A stretch of DNA of 64,000 nt from JAJRPT01 sp964465945 (GCA_964465945.1 CAYXMM010000001.1:310001-374000), one strand, 5' to 3'. Shown: positions 17,845-26,371, numbered from the stretch's first letter. Notes: a model not told the origin generated them from the letters alone. Made by a program: numbers and translations.

Positions 17845-18249
17845 CTATTCATTTTTAGAGTTTAATGATTGAAAATCTTTAAAGTGCTTATTTAGACGTG
17901 CGACTATTACCTTTTGGTCTGAACCCTTATAAATATAGTCCAATACACTATATTTCACAGTTTCTCTTATAATTTCTTTCTCAAGTTTTGCTGAATACGC
18001 AATAACTTTTAAGTCTTCAAGCCCTTCCATATTTCTAATTAATTCTAACATCTCCACACCATTCATCAATGGCATTTCAATATCCATAATTAAAAAATCC
18101 GGTTTATTCGTTCTTAATATAGGAAAAGCTTCTTTAGGATTCGCCGTTGTAATCACATCTTTTGTAAAGTATTTATTTAATATATGCACTATAACCTTTT
18201 GGTGCATTAGATTATCTTCAACTATAAGAACTTTAGGTCTTTTAATCAT
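17845..18249 (-). CDS. Single-domain response regulator
   Basis: A 134-residue receiver domain without output domain. The acidic pair (VEDN, 10-13), phosphoacceptor Asp in LIMDIEMPLMNG (about 56), Ser in IAYSAK (about 86) and Lys in YIYKGSD (about 109) are all present. It is CheY-like and could act on the flagellar motor or as a phosphorelay part. It overlaps holA by 4 bases, so the two are co-translated. No cognate kinase is in the window. Confidence 0.9.
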   Translation of the reverse strand: MIKRPKVLIVEDNLMHQKVIVHILNKYFTKDVITTANPKEAFPILRTNKPDFLIMDIEMPLMNGVEMLELIRNMEGLEDLKVIAYSAKLEKEIIRETVKYSVLDYIYKGSDQKVIVARLNKHFKDFQSLNSKNE

Positions 18250-19274
18250 TTTACACCTACTATTTTATAAATTAATTCAGTCATCATAACACTTTGATTC
18301 GGCGAACTTGTTTTAAAAATTCTGTCATATTTTTGCAAAATTAAAAAAATTTCTTCAACTTCAAACACTCCATATTGGGAAGATGCAATTGAATAATCTC
18401 CTATATAATAAGCGTTTATTCCTAAGGACTTAGCAATATCATATTTATTTAATCCTTTTCGCGAAACTTCATAATATTTCAATAAATTTTTAAAAAAATT
18501 AAATAAAATTGCAATAATTTTTATCGAATCATCTGAAGTATTCATAATATTATTACAAATATCTAAAGAACTATGAATATTCCTTCTTGAAATAGCTTTT
18601 TGCAATTCAAAAACATTATACTCTCGACTCTGCCCTACAATAGCAATAATTTCCTCATCAGGAATATTCTTAACTCCAATAAAATAAGAGTCAATTTTCT
18701 CAATTTGATTATACAAATCTCGTAAATTTTGTTGAGTTTGGCTTAAAATTAAATAAACCCCTTTGTCTGATATTGATTTCCCTTTTGCTGCAAACTCTTC
18801 TTTTATCCATTGGTCAAATTGATTTGAATAAACTTCTGGATACGCAAGGCAATAAGCATTTGCCAATAAAGATTTATATGGCTCAGAACTAACTTTGCCT
18901 TTTACCAAATCCTTATTTAAACAAGTAATTATTAGAACAGTAGAATCAGAAGGATTTTTTATGTAATTCACTAATCTATTTAAAACTGGGTCATTCTTCT
19001 TTGCACGACCTTTAAAATAGCTCTCAAATGACTTAATCAGAACAATATTCTCATCACTTAACAGCGAATAAGAATTACAATAATCTAACAAATTGACAAG
19101 GTCAATATCATCAGAATGAAACTTATTAAAATTATAATCAGAATTCCTATTCGGATAAAATTTATTTAAAACTAAATTAAGCGACTGTTCAATTAAAAAC
19201 TCCTCAGCGCCATATATAAATATAATGCGAGGTACTTTATTAGTACTTAACAAAACTTTTAATTCATTTGCCAT
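18246..19274 (-). CDS. holA: DNA polymerase III delta subunit
   Basis: A 342-residue clamp-loader delta subunit. The opening (PRIIFIYGAEEFLIEQSLNL), the SLLSDENIVLIKSFESYFKG strand and the C-terminal helical collar fit HolA; delta has no functional ATP site and opens the sliding clamp. It starts 4 bases after the HD-GYP gene and overlaps the response regulator gene, forming a tight operon. No irregularity. Confidence 0.87.
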   Translation of the reverse strand: MANELKVLLSTNKVPRIIFIYGAEEFLIEQSLNLVLNKFYPNRNSDYNFNKFHSDDIDLVNLLDYCNSYSLLSDENIVLIKSFESYFKGRAKKNDPVLNRLVNYIKNPSDSTVLIITCLNKDLVKGKVSSEPYKSLLANAYCLAYPEVYSNQFDQWIKEEFAAKGKSISDKGVYLILSQTQQNLRDLYNQIEKIDSYFIGVKNIPDEEIIAIVGQSREYNVFELQKAISRRNIHSSLDICNNIMNTSDDSIKIIAILFNFFKNLLKYYEVSRKGLNKYDIAKSLGINAYYIGDYSIASSQYGVFEVEEIFLILQKYDRIFKTSSPNQSVMMTELIYKIVGVK

Positions 19275-19277
19275 ATT

Positions 19278-20195
19278 TTAAGCTAACATTAAGAGTTTAT
19301 GTGGAATTTCATCGTTCTCAGCAAATCTAATAAGCGGTCTAAGCATCTGTTCCGTAACTCTTTCACCTCTTGAAGCAATTAATAATCCAAAAGAAGAATG
19401 GTAATCTTGTGCGAAAATCATTCCAGGTAATACCTTATTAACAGGAACCCTAAGAATTTGTTTATCGCTTAAGTCTGACCTGTCATGCTCAATCATAATC
19501 ACAAAAGCATCGACAACACGCGGATCATAATGAGAACCACGTCTTTGCTGTAAATACTTAACAGCACTTGCGTGTTTATCTTTTGATGAGTTAATCATTG
19601 CTTGCGTACTTGTGTAAGTTGCGCCTTTCTCAGTTGTAGATTCTCTTGCTTTTTTATACACTAAGTTATGGTACATATCAACAACAGCAATAATCCTTGC
19701 CCCTGGATTAATTTCATCACCTTTTAAACCCTTAGGAAATCCCGTTCCATCAGCTTTTTCCTGATGTTGGAGAATCATTTCATTAATTAAATTAAAACCA
19801 CTATGGTTTTTTAATATCTCAACACCAATTATAGGGTATAAAACATATTGTTGATACTCACCCTTAGTCATCTCGTGAGGAAATTTATATAAGTTAGAGT
19901 CTTTAAAAGAAATTTTACCTAATCCGTGTAATAAACCTGCAATCTTTATTTGAAATCTAAGTTGATTATTAACACCCAAAAGCTTTGCTAATGCATCTGA
20001 CTTCTCCGAAACAAATCTGGCGTGATTGCCTTCATAATTTCGTTCAGTAAAAGTAATTATAGTTGAAAGCATCTCTATTGCTTGATAAAAACTCCCTGCT
20101 AAGTCAGTACTTACCTCATCAAGCTTCTTTTCAAGCTCATAGATTCTCTTATCTTTCTCTTCTAATAACTCTTTTATTTGGTCTTTATTCTGCAT
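19278..20195 (-). CDS. HD-GYP-like protein with degraded metal site
   Basis: A 305-residue protein with an N-terminal coiled coil (1-30) and an HD-GYP domain. The fold signature remains (FTERNYEGNHARFV with H58; ADGTGFPKGLKGDEINPGAR, then IAVVDMYHNLVY). Several metal ligands of c-di-GMP phosphodiesterases are lost: LLHD reads LLHG (G91), the His before Pro-x-x-G reads Tyr (LYPIIG, 120), and HHE reads HQE (144-146). It is probably not a phosphodiesterase but may bind c-di-GMP or a partner. It is divergently transcribed from the dnaJ-like gene with an inverted repeat in between. Confidence 0.82.
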   Translation of the reverse strand: MQNKDQIKELLEEKDKRIYELEKKLDEVSTDLAGSFYQAIEMLSTIITFTERNYEGNHARFVSEKSDALAKLLGVNNQLRFQIKIAGLLHGLGKISFKDSNLYKFPHEMTKGEYQQYVLYPIIGVEILKNHSGFNLINEMILQHQEKADGTGFPKGLKGDEINPGARIIAVVDMYHNLVYKKARESTTEKGATYTSTQAMINSSKDKHASAVKYLQQRRGSHYDPRVVDAFVIMIEHDRSDLSDKQILRVPVNKVLPGMIFAQDYHSSFGLLIASRGERVTEQMLRPLIRFAENDEIPHKLLMLA

Positions 20196-20249
20196 TTTTA
20201 TTAAAAATTGAAAATTATATTAGCAAATTAAGTAATTTTGTTTAAATTC

Positions 20250-20280
20250 AATATAGAAATACTATAAACGTTTCTATATT
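20250..20280. promoter_or_regulatory. Perfect 10-bp inverted repeat in the dnaJ/HD-GYP divergent promoter
   Basis: Arms AATATAGAAA (20250-20259) and TTTCTATATT (20271-20280) separated by 11 bases, 36 bases before the dnaJ-like start. It looks like an operator for a dimeric repressor. It is not the CIRCE sequence bound by HrcA. Confidence 0.5.
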
Positions 20281-20316
20281 ATTCTTATTTATTATTATCG
20301 ACAATAAAGTAAAAAA

Positions 20317-21243
20317 ATGAATTTTAAAGACTATTATAAAATTTTAGAAGTAGAAAAAAACGCTTCTCAAGATGATATAAAAAGGCAGTTTAGAAAGCTT
20401 GCTACAAAATATCACCCAGACAAAAATCAAGGTAATAGCGAATCTGAAAGTAAATTCAAAGATATTTCAGAAGCTTACGAAGTTTTAAGTGATGCCGAAA
20501 AAAGAAAAAAATATGACACATTAGGTTCCTCTTATTCTAATTTTAAAAATAGAGGTGGGGATAACAATGATTACGATTGGTCACAATGGTTTGCTAATAA
20601 TCAAGGAAAAAAACAAAGTGGCAAAACTGTAAACGATTTTTTCACCTCCGGTGGGACAATGTCCGATTTCTTTGATAAAATCTTCGGCCAAGGATATAGA
20701 AATTCGGGCTTTGGCTTTGAAGAAGCCGTTAAAGGCGATGACCATAATATGCAAATCTCAATTACACTAAAAGAAGCATTCACTGGAACAAAAAGAAAAT
20801 TAAAAGTAAATGGCGAAACAATAGAAATAAATTTAAAAGCTGGTATCGCCGACGGACAAGTAATCAAATTAACCGGGAAAGGAAGAAGAGGAAAAAATAA
20901 TGGTCAAAATGGAGACTTACTACTAACTATCAAAGTTTCTGAAAGCCCAGGTATAGAACGCGATGGCGACGATTTGAATATTTCAACTAATATTGACTAC
21001 TTAGATGCTATTTTAGGATGCGATTTATTGGTCGAAACCTTAACGGGCAAATTTAACTTAAAAGTTCCAGAATGCACTCAGCAAGGCAAAGTATTCAAAC
21101 TCAAAGGACAAGCATTTCCTCAATACGTCAATGGAAATAGAAAAGGCGATTTATACATCAAATTAAATGTTTTGCTACCTAATGAGATTAATGACGCTGA
21201 AAGAGAGTACTTACAGAAACTTAAAGAAATGAAGAAAAAATGA
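20317..21243 (+). CDS. DnaJ/CbpA-type co-chaperone (class B)
   Basis: A 308-residue J-protein. The J domain (1-70) has HPD at 33-35; a Gly/Phe-poor linker follows; then the two C-terminal substrate-binding domains (about 145-300). The Cys-rich zinc finger of class A DnaJ is absent, so this is CbpA/DnaJB type. It stimulates DnaK ATPase and delivers clients. Its last 4 bases overlap trmD. With hrcA downstream, the ancestral order was probably dnaJ-trmD-hrcA, now interrupted by the restriction-type island. Confidence 0.9.
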   Translation: MNFKDYYKILEVEKNASQDDIKRQFRKLATKYHPDKNQGNSESESKFKDISEAYEVLSDAEKRKKYDTLGSSYSNFKNRGGDNNDYDWSQWFANNQGKKQSGKTVNDFFTSGGTMSDFFDKIFGQGYRNSGFGFEEAVKGDDHNMQISITLKEAFTGTKRKLKVNGETIEINLKAGIADGQVIKLTGKGRRGKNNGQNGDLLLTIKVSESPGIERDGDDLNISTNIDYLDAILGCDLLVETLTGKFNLKVPECTQQGKVFKLKGQAFPQYVNGNRKGDLYIKLNVLLPNEINDAEREYLQKLKEMKKK

Positions 21244-21914
21244 GAATCGACATTATTTCCGCAGTTCCAGAAACTATGCAATCCTATATTGATAACAGTA
21301 TCATAAAAATTGCAAGAGATAAAGGTTTTGTAGAAATACACCTTCACAACTTGCATAACTACTCAGAAAATAAACATAAGAAAATTGATGATTATCCATT
21401 TGGTGGTGCGTCTGGAATGATTCTCACTTGTCAGCCGATATTTACTTTAATTGAAAAACTTAAATCCGAAAGACAGTATGATGAAGTAATCTTCACTTCC
21501 GCCGAAGGTGAAAAATTCAACCAAGATAACGCAAACTACCTATCATTAAAAGAAAACATAATCATCTTAGCAGGACACTACAAAGGAGTAGACCAAAGGG
21601 TGCGAGATGTCCTAATAACAAAAGAATACTCAATGGGTGATTTCATCTTGACAGGTGGCGAACTTCCAGCATTAACAATTTGCGACTCAGTTATTCGGCT
21701 CATACCAGGAGCAATAGGAGACAGCGAAGCAGCCCTTACAGACTCATTTATGAATGGATTACTTGAAGAGCCACAATACACACGCCCAGCTGACTTCAGA
21801 GGATATAAAGTCCCAGAAATACTATTATCAGGTAACCACGCAGCAATAGACAAATGGCGACAAGAAAGTTCATACAGTAAAACATCTAAACTCCGCCCCG
21901 ATTTGCTTGAGTAA
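21240..21914 (+). CDS. trmD: tRNA (guanine-N1-)-methyltransferase TrmD
   Basis: A 224-residue SPOUT-class enzyme that methylates G37 of tRNAs to prevent frameshifting. It is full length: start RIDIISAVPE, knot region AGHYKGVDQRVRD (111-123) and SMGDFILTGGELPAL (131-145), catalytic Asp in AALTDSF, and the C-terminal RPDLLE. Codons from about 47 to 209 lie in a 488-bp direct repeat (21379-21866). The last 15 codons (SSYSKTSKLRPDLLE) differ from those of the downstream truncated copy (EQLRKTKRLRPDLLD end), so the 3' end of this working gene probably came in with the inserted island or from another allele. Being essential in most bacteria, this copy should be the active one. Confidence 0.95.
   Translation: MRIDIISAVPETMQSYIDNSIIKIARDKGFVEIHLHNLHNYSENKHKKIDDYPFGGASGMILTCQPIFTLIEKLKSERQYDEVIFTSAEGEKFNQDNANYLSLKENIIILAGHYKGVDQRVRDVLITKEYSMGDFILTGGELPALTICDSVIRLIPGAIGDSEAALTDSFMNGLLEEPQYTRPADFRGYKVPEILLSGNHAAIDKWRQESSYSKTSKLRPDLLE
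21379..21866. repeat. 488-bp direct repeat copy 1, inside trmD
   Basis: Apparently identical, base for base, to 23929-24416 (offset 2550). It begins at codon 47 and ends 15 codons before the stop. Identity stops sharply at both ends. Confidence 0.95.
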
Positions 21915-21996
21915 AAATTAAAGAAGATTGGGAGAATAAAGGAAGTTTAAAAAATTTTTAAATTGCAAATAAAATAATTTTCAAACGGAATATATT

Positions 21997-22602
21997 ATGG
22001 ATTTTGAATCAGATATAAAAATATTAGAAAAAAAATTAAAGAAACTCCCAAGTCATTGGGACGGGAGAAAATCAATTCTTGAATTGAAAGAAGCTGATTA
22101 TAATTGGCGACAAATGGAATGGTGGGGATTTTATTTTGAGTATAAAGTTAAAGAAATACTTAAAAAGGATTTTCAAATTCCGGGTGAAAAATTTGATAAT
22201 GTCGGGTTTGATTTAAAAGGTCAAATAAATTGGGATTGTAAAGCGTCTGCGTTAAATACAAATAATCAATTCATCATTTTGAATGACAAAAAGGCAATGG
22301 ACGAGAGTATTAAAAAGTATAAATATCATGGCGAAATAATTGCTTTGTGCGATGTTGAATATAATGATGTGAATAGAGAGTTTCGAAATTGGCATTCAGA
22401 GATAAGTGGAACAGAATATAAAAGTAACTTATCAATTTATAAATATCACATTACAAAAGTTAATTCATTAAAAATATTAATGTTTGTTCTTAATGAAAGT
22501 AATTTAGATGAATTAGATATTATTGAAGATAAAGAAAGAAAACGTGAGTTTTATACATTCACATTTGATGAAGAATATTGTTTTAAATCACACTGGGTAT
22601 AA
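21997..22602 (+). CDS. Putative PD-(D/E)XK nuclease of the trmD island
   Basis: A 201-residue protein with no family I can name. It shows a nuclease-like core: Trp-rich YNWRQMEWWGFYFEYKV (about 35-51) with E48, then FDNVGFDLKGQINWDCKAS (66-84) giving D72 and D80-C-K82, the spacing of a PD-(D/E)XK active site. The remaining C-terminal half is Tyr/Lys-rich. The stop at 22600-22602 is one base before the next ATG, so it is coupled with the PLD-type nuclease gene. Probably a restriction endonuclease or a subunit of one. The assignment rests on the motif pattern. Confidence 0.55.
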   Translation: MDFESDIKILEKKLKKLPSHWDGRKSILELKEADYNWRQMEWWGFYFEYKVKEILKKDFQIPGEKFDNVGFDLKGQINWDCKASALNTNNQFIILNDKKAMDESIKKYKYHGEIIALCDVEYNDVNREFRNWHSEISGTEYKSNLSIYKYHITKVNSLKILMFVLNESNLDELDIIEDKERKREFYTFTFDEEYCFKSHWV

Positions 22603-22603
22603 A

Positions 22604-23461
22604 ATGGTTAATTTAAAAAGCCCATTCATTAATAACTTTTCCAAATTTATAAAGAATTGTGAGTCAGAATTAATAATATCAACTCCATTTATAAATAAAG
22701 AAGGAACAAAAAATTTAATAAAAAACATTAAAAATAATGATATAACCCTTTCATTAATAACAAACTTGTCTTCAAAAAACATTATTAATGATGTTACCCA
22801 AGCATCAGCTATTTTAGAGTTATATGATCATTTTAAAATTAATAAAATAGTGAGTATTTCAAAACTGCATGCGAAATTATATATTTCTGATAAAAAATCT
22901 GCTATTGTAACTTCTGCAAATTTGACTAATGGGGGGCTGATAACAAATTTCGAATACGGAATATTAATAAATGAAAAAAATTTTGTAAATCAAATAATAA
23001 TTGATTTGAATGAATATAATCAAATAGGAAATGAATTTAGTTTTGATGTGTTAGGAAAAATAGATTTAGAGTATAAAAAATTAAAAAACGAAATAGATAA
23101 AAATAAGAATAAAATTGGTACAAATCCAATTGATGAAATAATAAATTCAAATAAAACTTTAATTGTTGATGAGTTATTTAGCAACCAAATTAAAGACGGC
23201 AAAACAATAAACGAAATCTTTTGTAATACAATCTTATACTTACTTTCAAACATTGGAGAATTAACAACGAAAGAATTAAATAGTCATATAAAGGAAATTC
23301 ATCCTGATATTTGCGATGATAATATTGATAGAGTAATAAATGGTCAGTCATTTGGTAAAAAGTGGAAACATTCGGTAAGAAATGCACAAGTTACACTTAG
23401 AAAAAAAGGAATTATACGTATAGTTAATAATGATAAAAATTCTAAATGGATAAAAGTTTAA
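22604..23461 (+). CDS. PLD-family (HKD) nuclease, restriction-endonuclease-like
   Basis: A 285-residue protein. The N-terminal half is a phospholipase-D-type nuclease with one HKD motif: HAKLYISD (H89, K91, D96) followed by TSANLTNGG (S104, N106), as in the BfiI/NgoFVII class of metal-independent restriction enzymes that act as dimers. The C-terminal part (ELTTKELNSHIKEIHPDICD, then WKHSVRNAQVTLRKKGII) looks like a winged-helix DNA-recognition domain. I use the ATG at 22604, one base after the previous stop. It lies between a putative second nuclease and a methyltransferase remnant in the trmD island. Specificity unknown. Confidence 0.72.
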   Translation: MVNLKSPFINNFSKFIKNCESELIISTPFINKEGTKNLIKNIKNNDITLSLITNLSSKNIINDVTQASAILELYDHFKINKIVSISKLHAKLYISDKKSAIVTSANLTNGGLITNFEYGILINEKNFVNQIIIDLNEYNQIGNEFSFDVLGKIDLEYKKLKNEIDKNKNKIGTNPIDEIINSNKTLIVDELFSNQIKDGKTINEIFCNTILYLLSNIGELTTKELNSHIKEIHPDICDDNIDRVINGQSFGKKWKHSVRNAQVTLRKKGIIRIVNNDKNSKWIKV

Positions 23462-23883
23462 TTAAAATGATAATGTATTCAAGCAATCCAGAAGACTTAG
23501 TGTGTGATTTCTTTTTAGGTAGTTTCTCAACAGCCAAAGTGGCAATTGGTTTAGGAAGAAAAGCATGTGGATTTGAGTTAAACAACAATGCTTATGAATA
23601 TCAAATAGATGAAGTTGAGAAAATAAAAAGTGGTGAATTGCTTAATTTATTAAGAGAAGTACCTCAAAATCAATTTCTTAATAAAGGAAAACCATTATCA
23701 ACAAAAGAGAAACAAGAAATAATTACAGAATTTGAGAATTTGTTTCAAAAAGGGCTTTCAAAGAAAGATTCAATAGAAAAAATATCGGAAAAGTTTGGTA
23801 GAGGATATTGGTCAATCCAAAAAACATTAGATAATTTTGACGAAAAACACATTAGATTAAATGAAAATTCCTTGTTTGATTAA
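23446..23883 (+). pseudogene. C-terminal remnant of a DNA methyltransferase
   Basis: An open frame of 145 codons matching only the last part of a beta-class DNA amino-methyltransferase. LVCDFFLGSFSTAKVAIGLG (about 18-37) corresponds to SAM motif I (usual D-P-F-x-G-S-G-T-T, here altered), then RKACGFELN; the TSPPY catalytic motif and everything before it are absent. A stop lies just before the ATG. The C-terminal extension (KEKQEIITEFENLFQKGLSK) is helical. The upstream half was probably deleted when the nuclease 3' end was joined to it, so the island has lost its own methylase. Confidence 0.7.
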
Positions 23884-23894
23884 AAAAAGTATTA

Positions 23895-24464
23895 ATGTCA
23901 TATAACGTTAAAATAATAAATTTAATACAGAAAATTGATGATTATCCATTTGGTGGTGCGTCTGGAATGATTCTCACTTGTCAGCCGATATTTACTTTAA
24001 TTGAAAAACTTAAATCCGAAAGACAGTATGATGAAGTAATCTTCACTTCCGCCGAAGGTGAAAAATTCAACCAAGATAACGCAAACTACCTATCATTAAA
24101 AGAAAACATAATCATCTTAGCAGGACACTACAAAGGAGTAGACCAAAGGGTGCGAGATGTCCTAATAACAAAAGAATACTCAATGGGTGATTTCATCTTG
24201 ACAGGTGGCGAACTTCCAGCATTAACAATTTGCGACTCAGTTATTCGGCTCATACCAGGAGCAATAGGAGACAGCGAAGCAGCCCTTACAGACTCATTTA
24301 TGAATGGATTACTTGAAGAGCCACAATACACACGCCCAGCTGACTTCAGAGGATATAAAGTCCCAGAAATACTATTATCAGGTAACCACGCAGCAATAGA
24401 CAAATGGCGACAAGAAGAGCAACTAAGAAAAACCAAGCGACTAAGACCAGATTTATTAGATTAA
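23895..24464 (+). pseudogene. Headless trmD copy
   Basis: An open frame of 189 codons. After about 11 unrelated residues it is identical to TrmD from residue 47 to 209, then ends with a normal TrmD tail (EQLRKTKRLRPDLLD). The first 46 residues of the SAM-binding domain are gone, so it should not fold as an active enzyme. The tail agrees well with the TrmD consensus and may be the original chromosomal 3' end. Confidence 0.88.
23929..24416. repeat. 488-bp direct repeat copy 2, headless trmD
   Basis: Apparently identical to 21379-21866. Recombination between the copies would remove 2550 bp with both nucleases and the methylase remnant, and would leave one intact trmD. Confidence 0.95.
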
Positions 24465-24551
24465 ATATTCCACAAAACAAAGAAAAAAGTATAAAATTTT
24501 ATATTTTTGATAATTGAATATTCAATATCGGAAAAGAAAGTGTCAGAATTA

Positions 24552-24758
24552 ATGAGCATAAAAGAAGCAAGTAATAATATTATATTTTCTATAAATATAG
24601 AAGATTTACAAAATGAATCATTAGAATATATTGGTAGAAAACTAGATGAAGAAGAAATATTTTTCATAAAAGATAAATTAGTAGATGCCATTAATGATGG
24701 TTTAATGTTCATTTTTCCAGATATACTAAATAATCTCGAGAATGTAAGATGCAGGTAA
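24552..24758 (+). CDS. Small hypothetical protein before the methyltransferase
   Basis: A 68-residue acidic protein (ATG 24552-24554; an upstream TTG at 24507 would add 15 residues). It overlaps the methyltransferase start by 10 bases. No helix-turn-helix of a restriction control protein is visible; the sequence (IEDLQNESLEYIGRKLDEEE) looks helical. It may be a regulator or accessory of the restriction-modification pair by position only. Confidence 0.45.
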   Translation: MSIKEASNNIIFSINIEDLQNESLEYIGRKLDEEEIFFIKDKLVDAINDGLMFIFPDILNNLENVRCR

Positions 24759-25600
24759 TTTCCACAAAAATATTAAAGGGAGATGCAAGTAAAGTTTTAA
24801 AAGAACTTGATGACAATTCAGTAGATTTAATTGTAACTTCCCCACCTTATGCTGATAGAAGAAAAAATACGTATGGTGGTATTAAACCAGATGAATACGT
24901 AAATTGGTTCCTACCAATAAGTGAAGAATTGTTAAGAGTTTTAAAACCTTCTGGGACTTTTATTCTTAATATTAAAGAAAAAGCCGAAAATGGTGAAAGA
25001 CATACTTATGTTTTAGAGTTAATTCTTGCATTAAGAAAACAAGGGTGGCTATGGACTGAAGAATTTATTTGGCATAAAAAAAATAGCTACCCAGGAAAAT
25101 GGCCTAATAGATTTAGAGATTCTTGGGAAAGATGTTTGCAATTCAATAAAACTAAAAAATTCAATATGTACCAAGAAGAAGTAATGGTGCCAGTTGGCGA
25201 TTGGGCAGAAAATAGACTGAAAAAACTAAGTGAAGTCGATAAAGAAAGAGATAATTCAAAAAATGGCAGTGGATTTGGAAAAAATATATCAAATTGGGTT
25301 GGGAGAGAAATGGTTTATCCTAATAACGTATTACATTTTGCAACAGTGTGTTATAATAGAAATCATAGTGCTGCATTTCCTGAAGAACTACCTGAATGGT
25401 TTATAAAATTATTTACTAAAGAATTTGATACAGTTCTCGACCCTTTTGCTGGTTCTAGAACTACCTTGCAAGTAGCTAAACGAATGAATAGAAATTCTAT
25501 AGGCATTGAAATTGTTGATGAATATGTAGATATGATAAAACAAGACATAGAAGACAAAGAATTTATGCTGTATGAGCCAAAGGTGAAATATGGGAAATGA
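24749..25600 (+). CDS. Type II DNA methyltransferase, beta class (N4-cytosine or N6-adenine)
   Basis: A 283-residue amino-methyltransferase. Catalytic motif IV TSPPY is at 30-34, and SAM motif I DPFAGSRTT at 231-239 (the usual second Gly is Arg). The order IV before I is beta class; TSPPY is most common in N4-cytosine enzymes. The target-recognition region lies between (about 95-205). It overlaps the following endonuclease gene by 11 bases, a classical type II pair. It protects host DNA at the site cut by the downstream enzyme. The Arg in motif I is worth checking but need not abolish activity. Confidence 0.85.
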   Translation: MQVISTKILKGDASKVLKELDDNSVDLIVTSPPYADRRKNTYGGIKPDEYVNWFLPISEELLRVLKPSGTFILNIKEKAENGERHTYVLELILALRKQGWLWTEEFIWHKKNSYPGKWPNRFRDSWERCLQFNKTKKFNMYQEEVMVPVGDWAENRLKKLSEVDKERDNSKNGSGFGKNISNWVGREMVYPNNVLHFATVCYNRNHSAAFPEELPEWFIKLFTKEFDTVLDPFAGSRTTLQVAKRMNRNSIGIEIVDEYVDMIKQDIEDKEFMLYEPKVKYGK

Positions 25601-26366
25601 CTTAATTTTAAATATTAATAAGTATGTTGAAAAAAATATAGTTGAATTTCACAAGAATAGGATTGATAAATTAAACAATCTCAAATTCCTTTCGATTTTA
25701 AAAAAGAAAAATCCTTATTTATTCAAAGCAAAAAATATGAATAATGCTTCTGATATTGTCAAAAGTATTCTCGATGCTCATTTATCATCTGGCGAAGAAA
25801 CATTATTCGGAGATTGGTTAGAAGGATTAGCTACTTATATTTCCGATGATTTACTAAAGAAAGGACGAAAATCTTCAAGTTCTGGAATTGATTTAGAAAT
25901 TGTAGATGAAAAATATCATTATTTGATTAGTATTAAATCTGATCCTAATTGGGGTAATAGTAGTCAAATTAGTAAACTAACTACTGATTTTGTAAATGCT
26001 AAACGAAGTATTAAAACTAGTGGATATAAAAAAGAAGTTATATTTATAAATGGTTGTTGCTACGGAAGAAAGCAAAATAGCTTAGTAAAAACTAAAACTA
26101 TTGAATATCATAAAATTTGTGGACAGTTATTTTGGGAGTTTATTTCTGGTGATGAAAATTTATATAAAAATATAATTATTCCTATTGGATTTAAAGCAGA
26201 TAAAATGAATGAAGAGTTTGATAAAATATATAATAGTATCATTAATAAATTTACAAGGGAGTTTTTAAATAAATATTGTTATGAAAATGGTGAAGTTAAC
26301 TGGAATTTAATTATTAAACTTAGCAGTAGTAAGTATGAATCTAATTCATTAAATTTACTGAACTAA
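25590..26366 (+). CDS. Type II restriction endonuclease, PD-(D/E)XK-like
   Basis: A 258-residue protein directly after, and overlapping, the methyltransferase gene. The core FGDWLEGLATYIS (73-85), SSGIDLEIV (97-105) and YLISIKSDPNWGNSSQ (111-126) gives D101, E103 and K116, a PD-(D/E)XK-like site. The S-I-K-S-x-P-N-W-G-N-S-S motif occurs in a group of type II enzymes (PmeII-like, from memory). It ends only 5 bases before hrcA. Recognition sequence unknown. Confidence 0.75.
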   Translation: MGNDLILNINKYVEKNIVEFHKNRIDKLNNLKFLSILKKKNPYLFKAKNMNNASDIVKSILDAHLSSGEETLFGDWLEGLATYISDDLLKKGRKSSSSGIDLEIVDEKYHYLISIKSDPNWGNSSQISKLTTDFVNAKRSIKTSGYKKEVIFINGCCYGRKQNSLVKTKTIEYHKICGQLFWEFISGDENLYKNIIIPIGFKADKMNEEFDKIYNSIINKFTREFLNKYCYENGEVNWNLIIKLSSSKYESNSLNLLN

Positions 26367-26371
26367 AAATT

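Noticed and set aside
20196..20316. CIRCE element for HrcA near the dnaJ-like gene
   Set aside because: No TTAGCACTC-N9-GAGTGCTAA or close variant; the palindrome present has a different sequence and spacing.
23895..24464. Second functional TrmD
   Set aside because: The first 46 residues of the SAM-binding domain are replaced by 11 unrelated ones.
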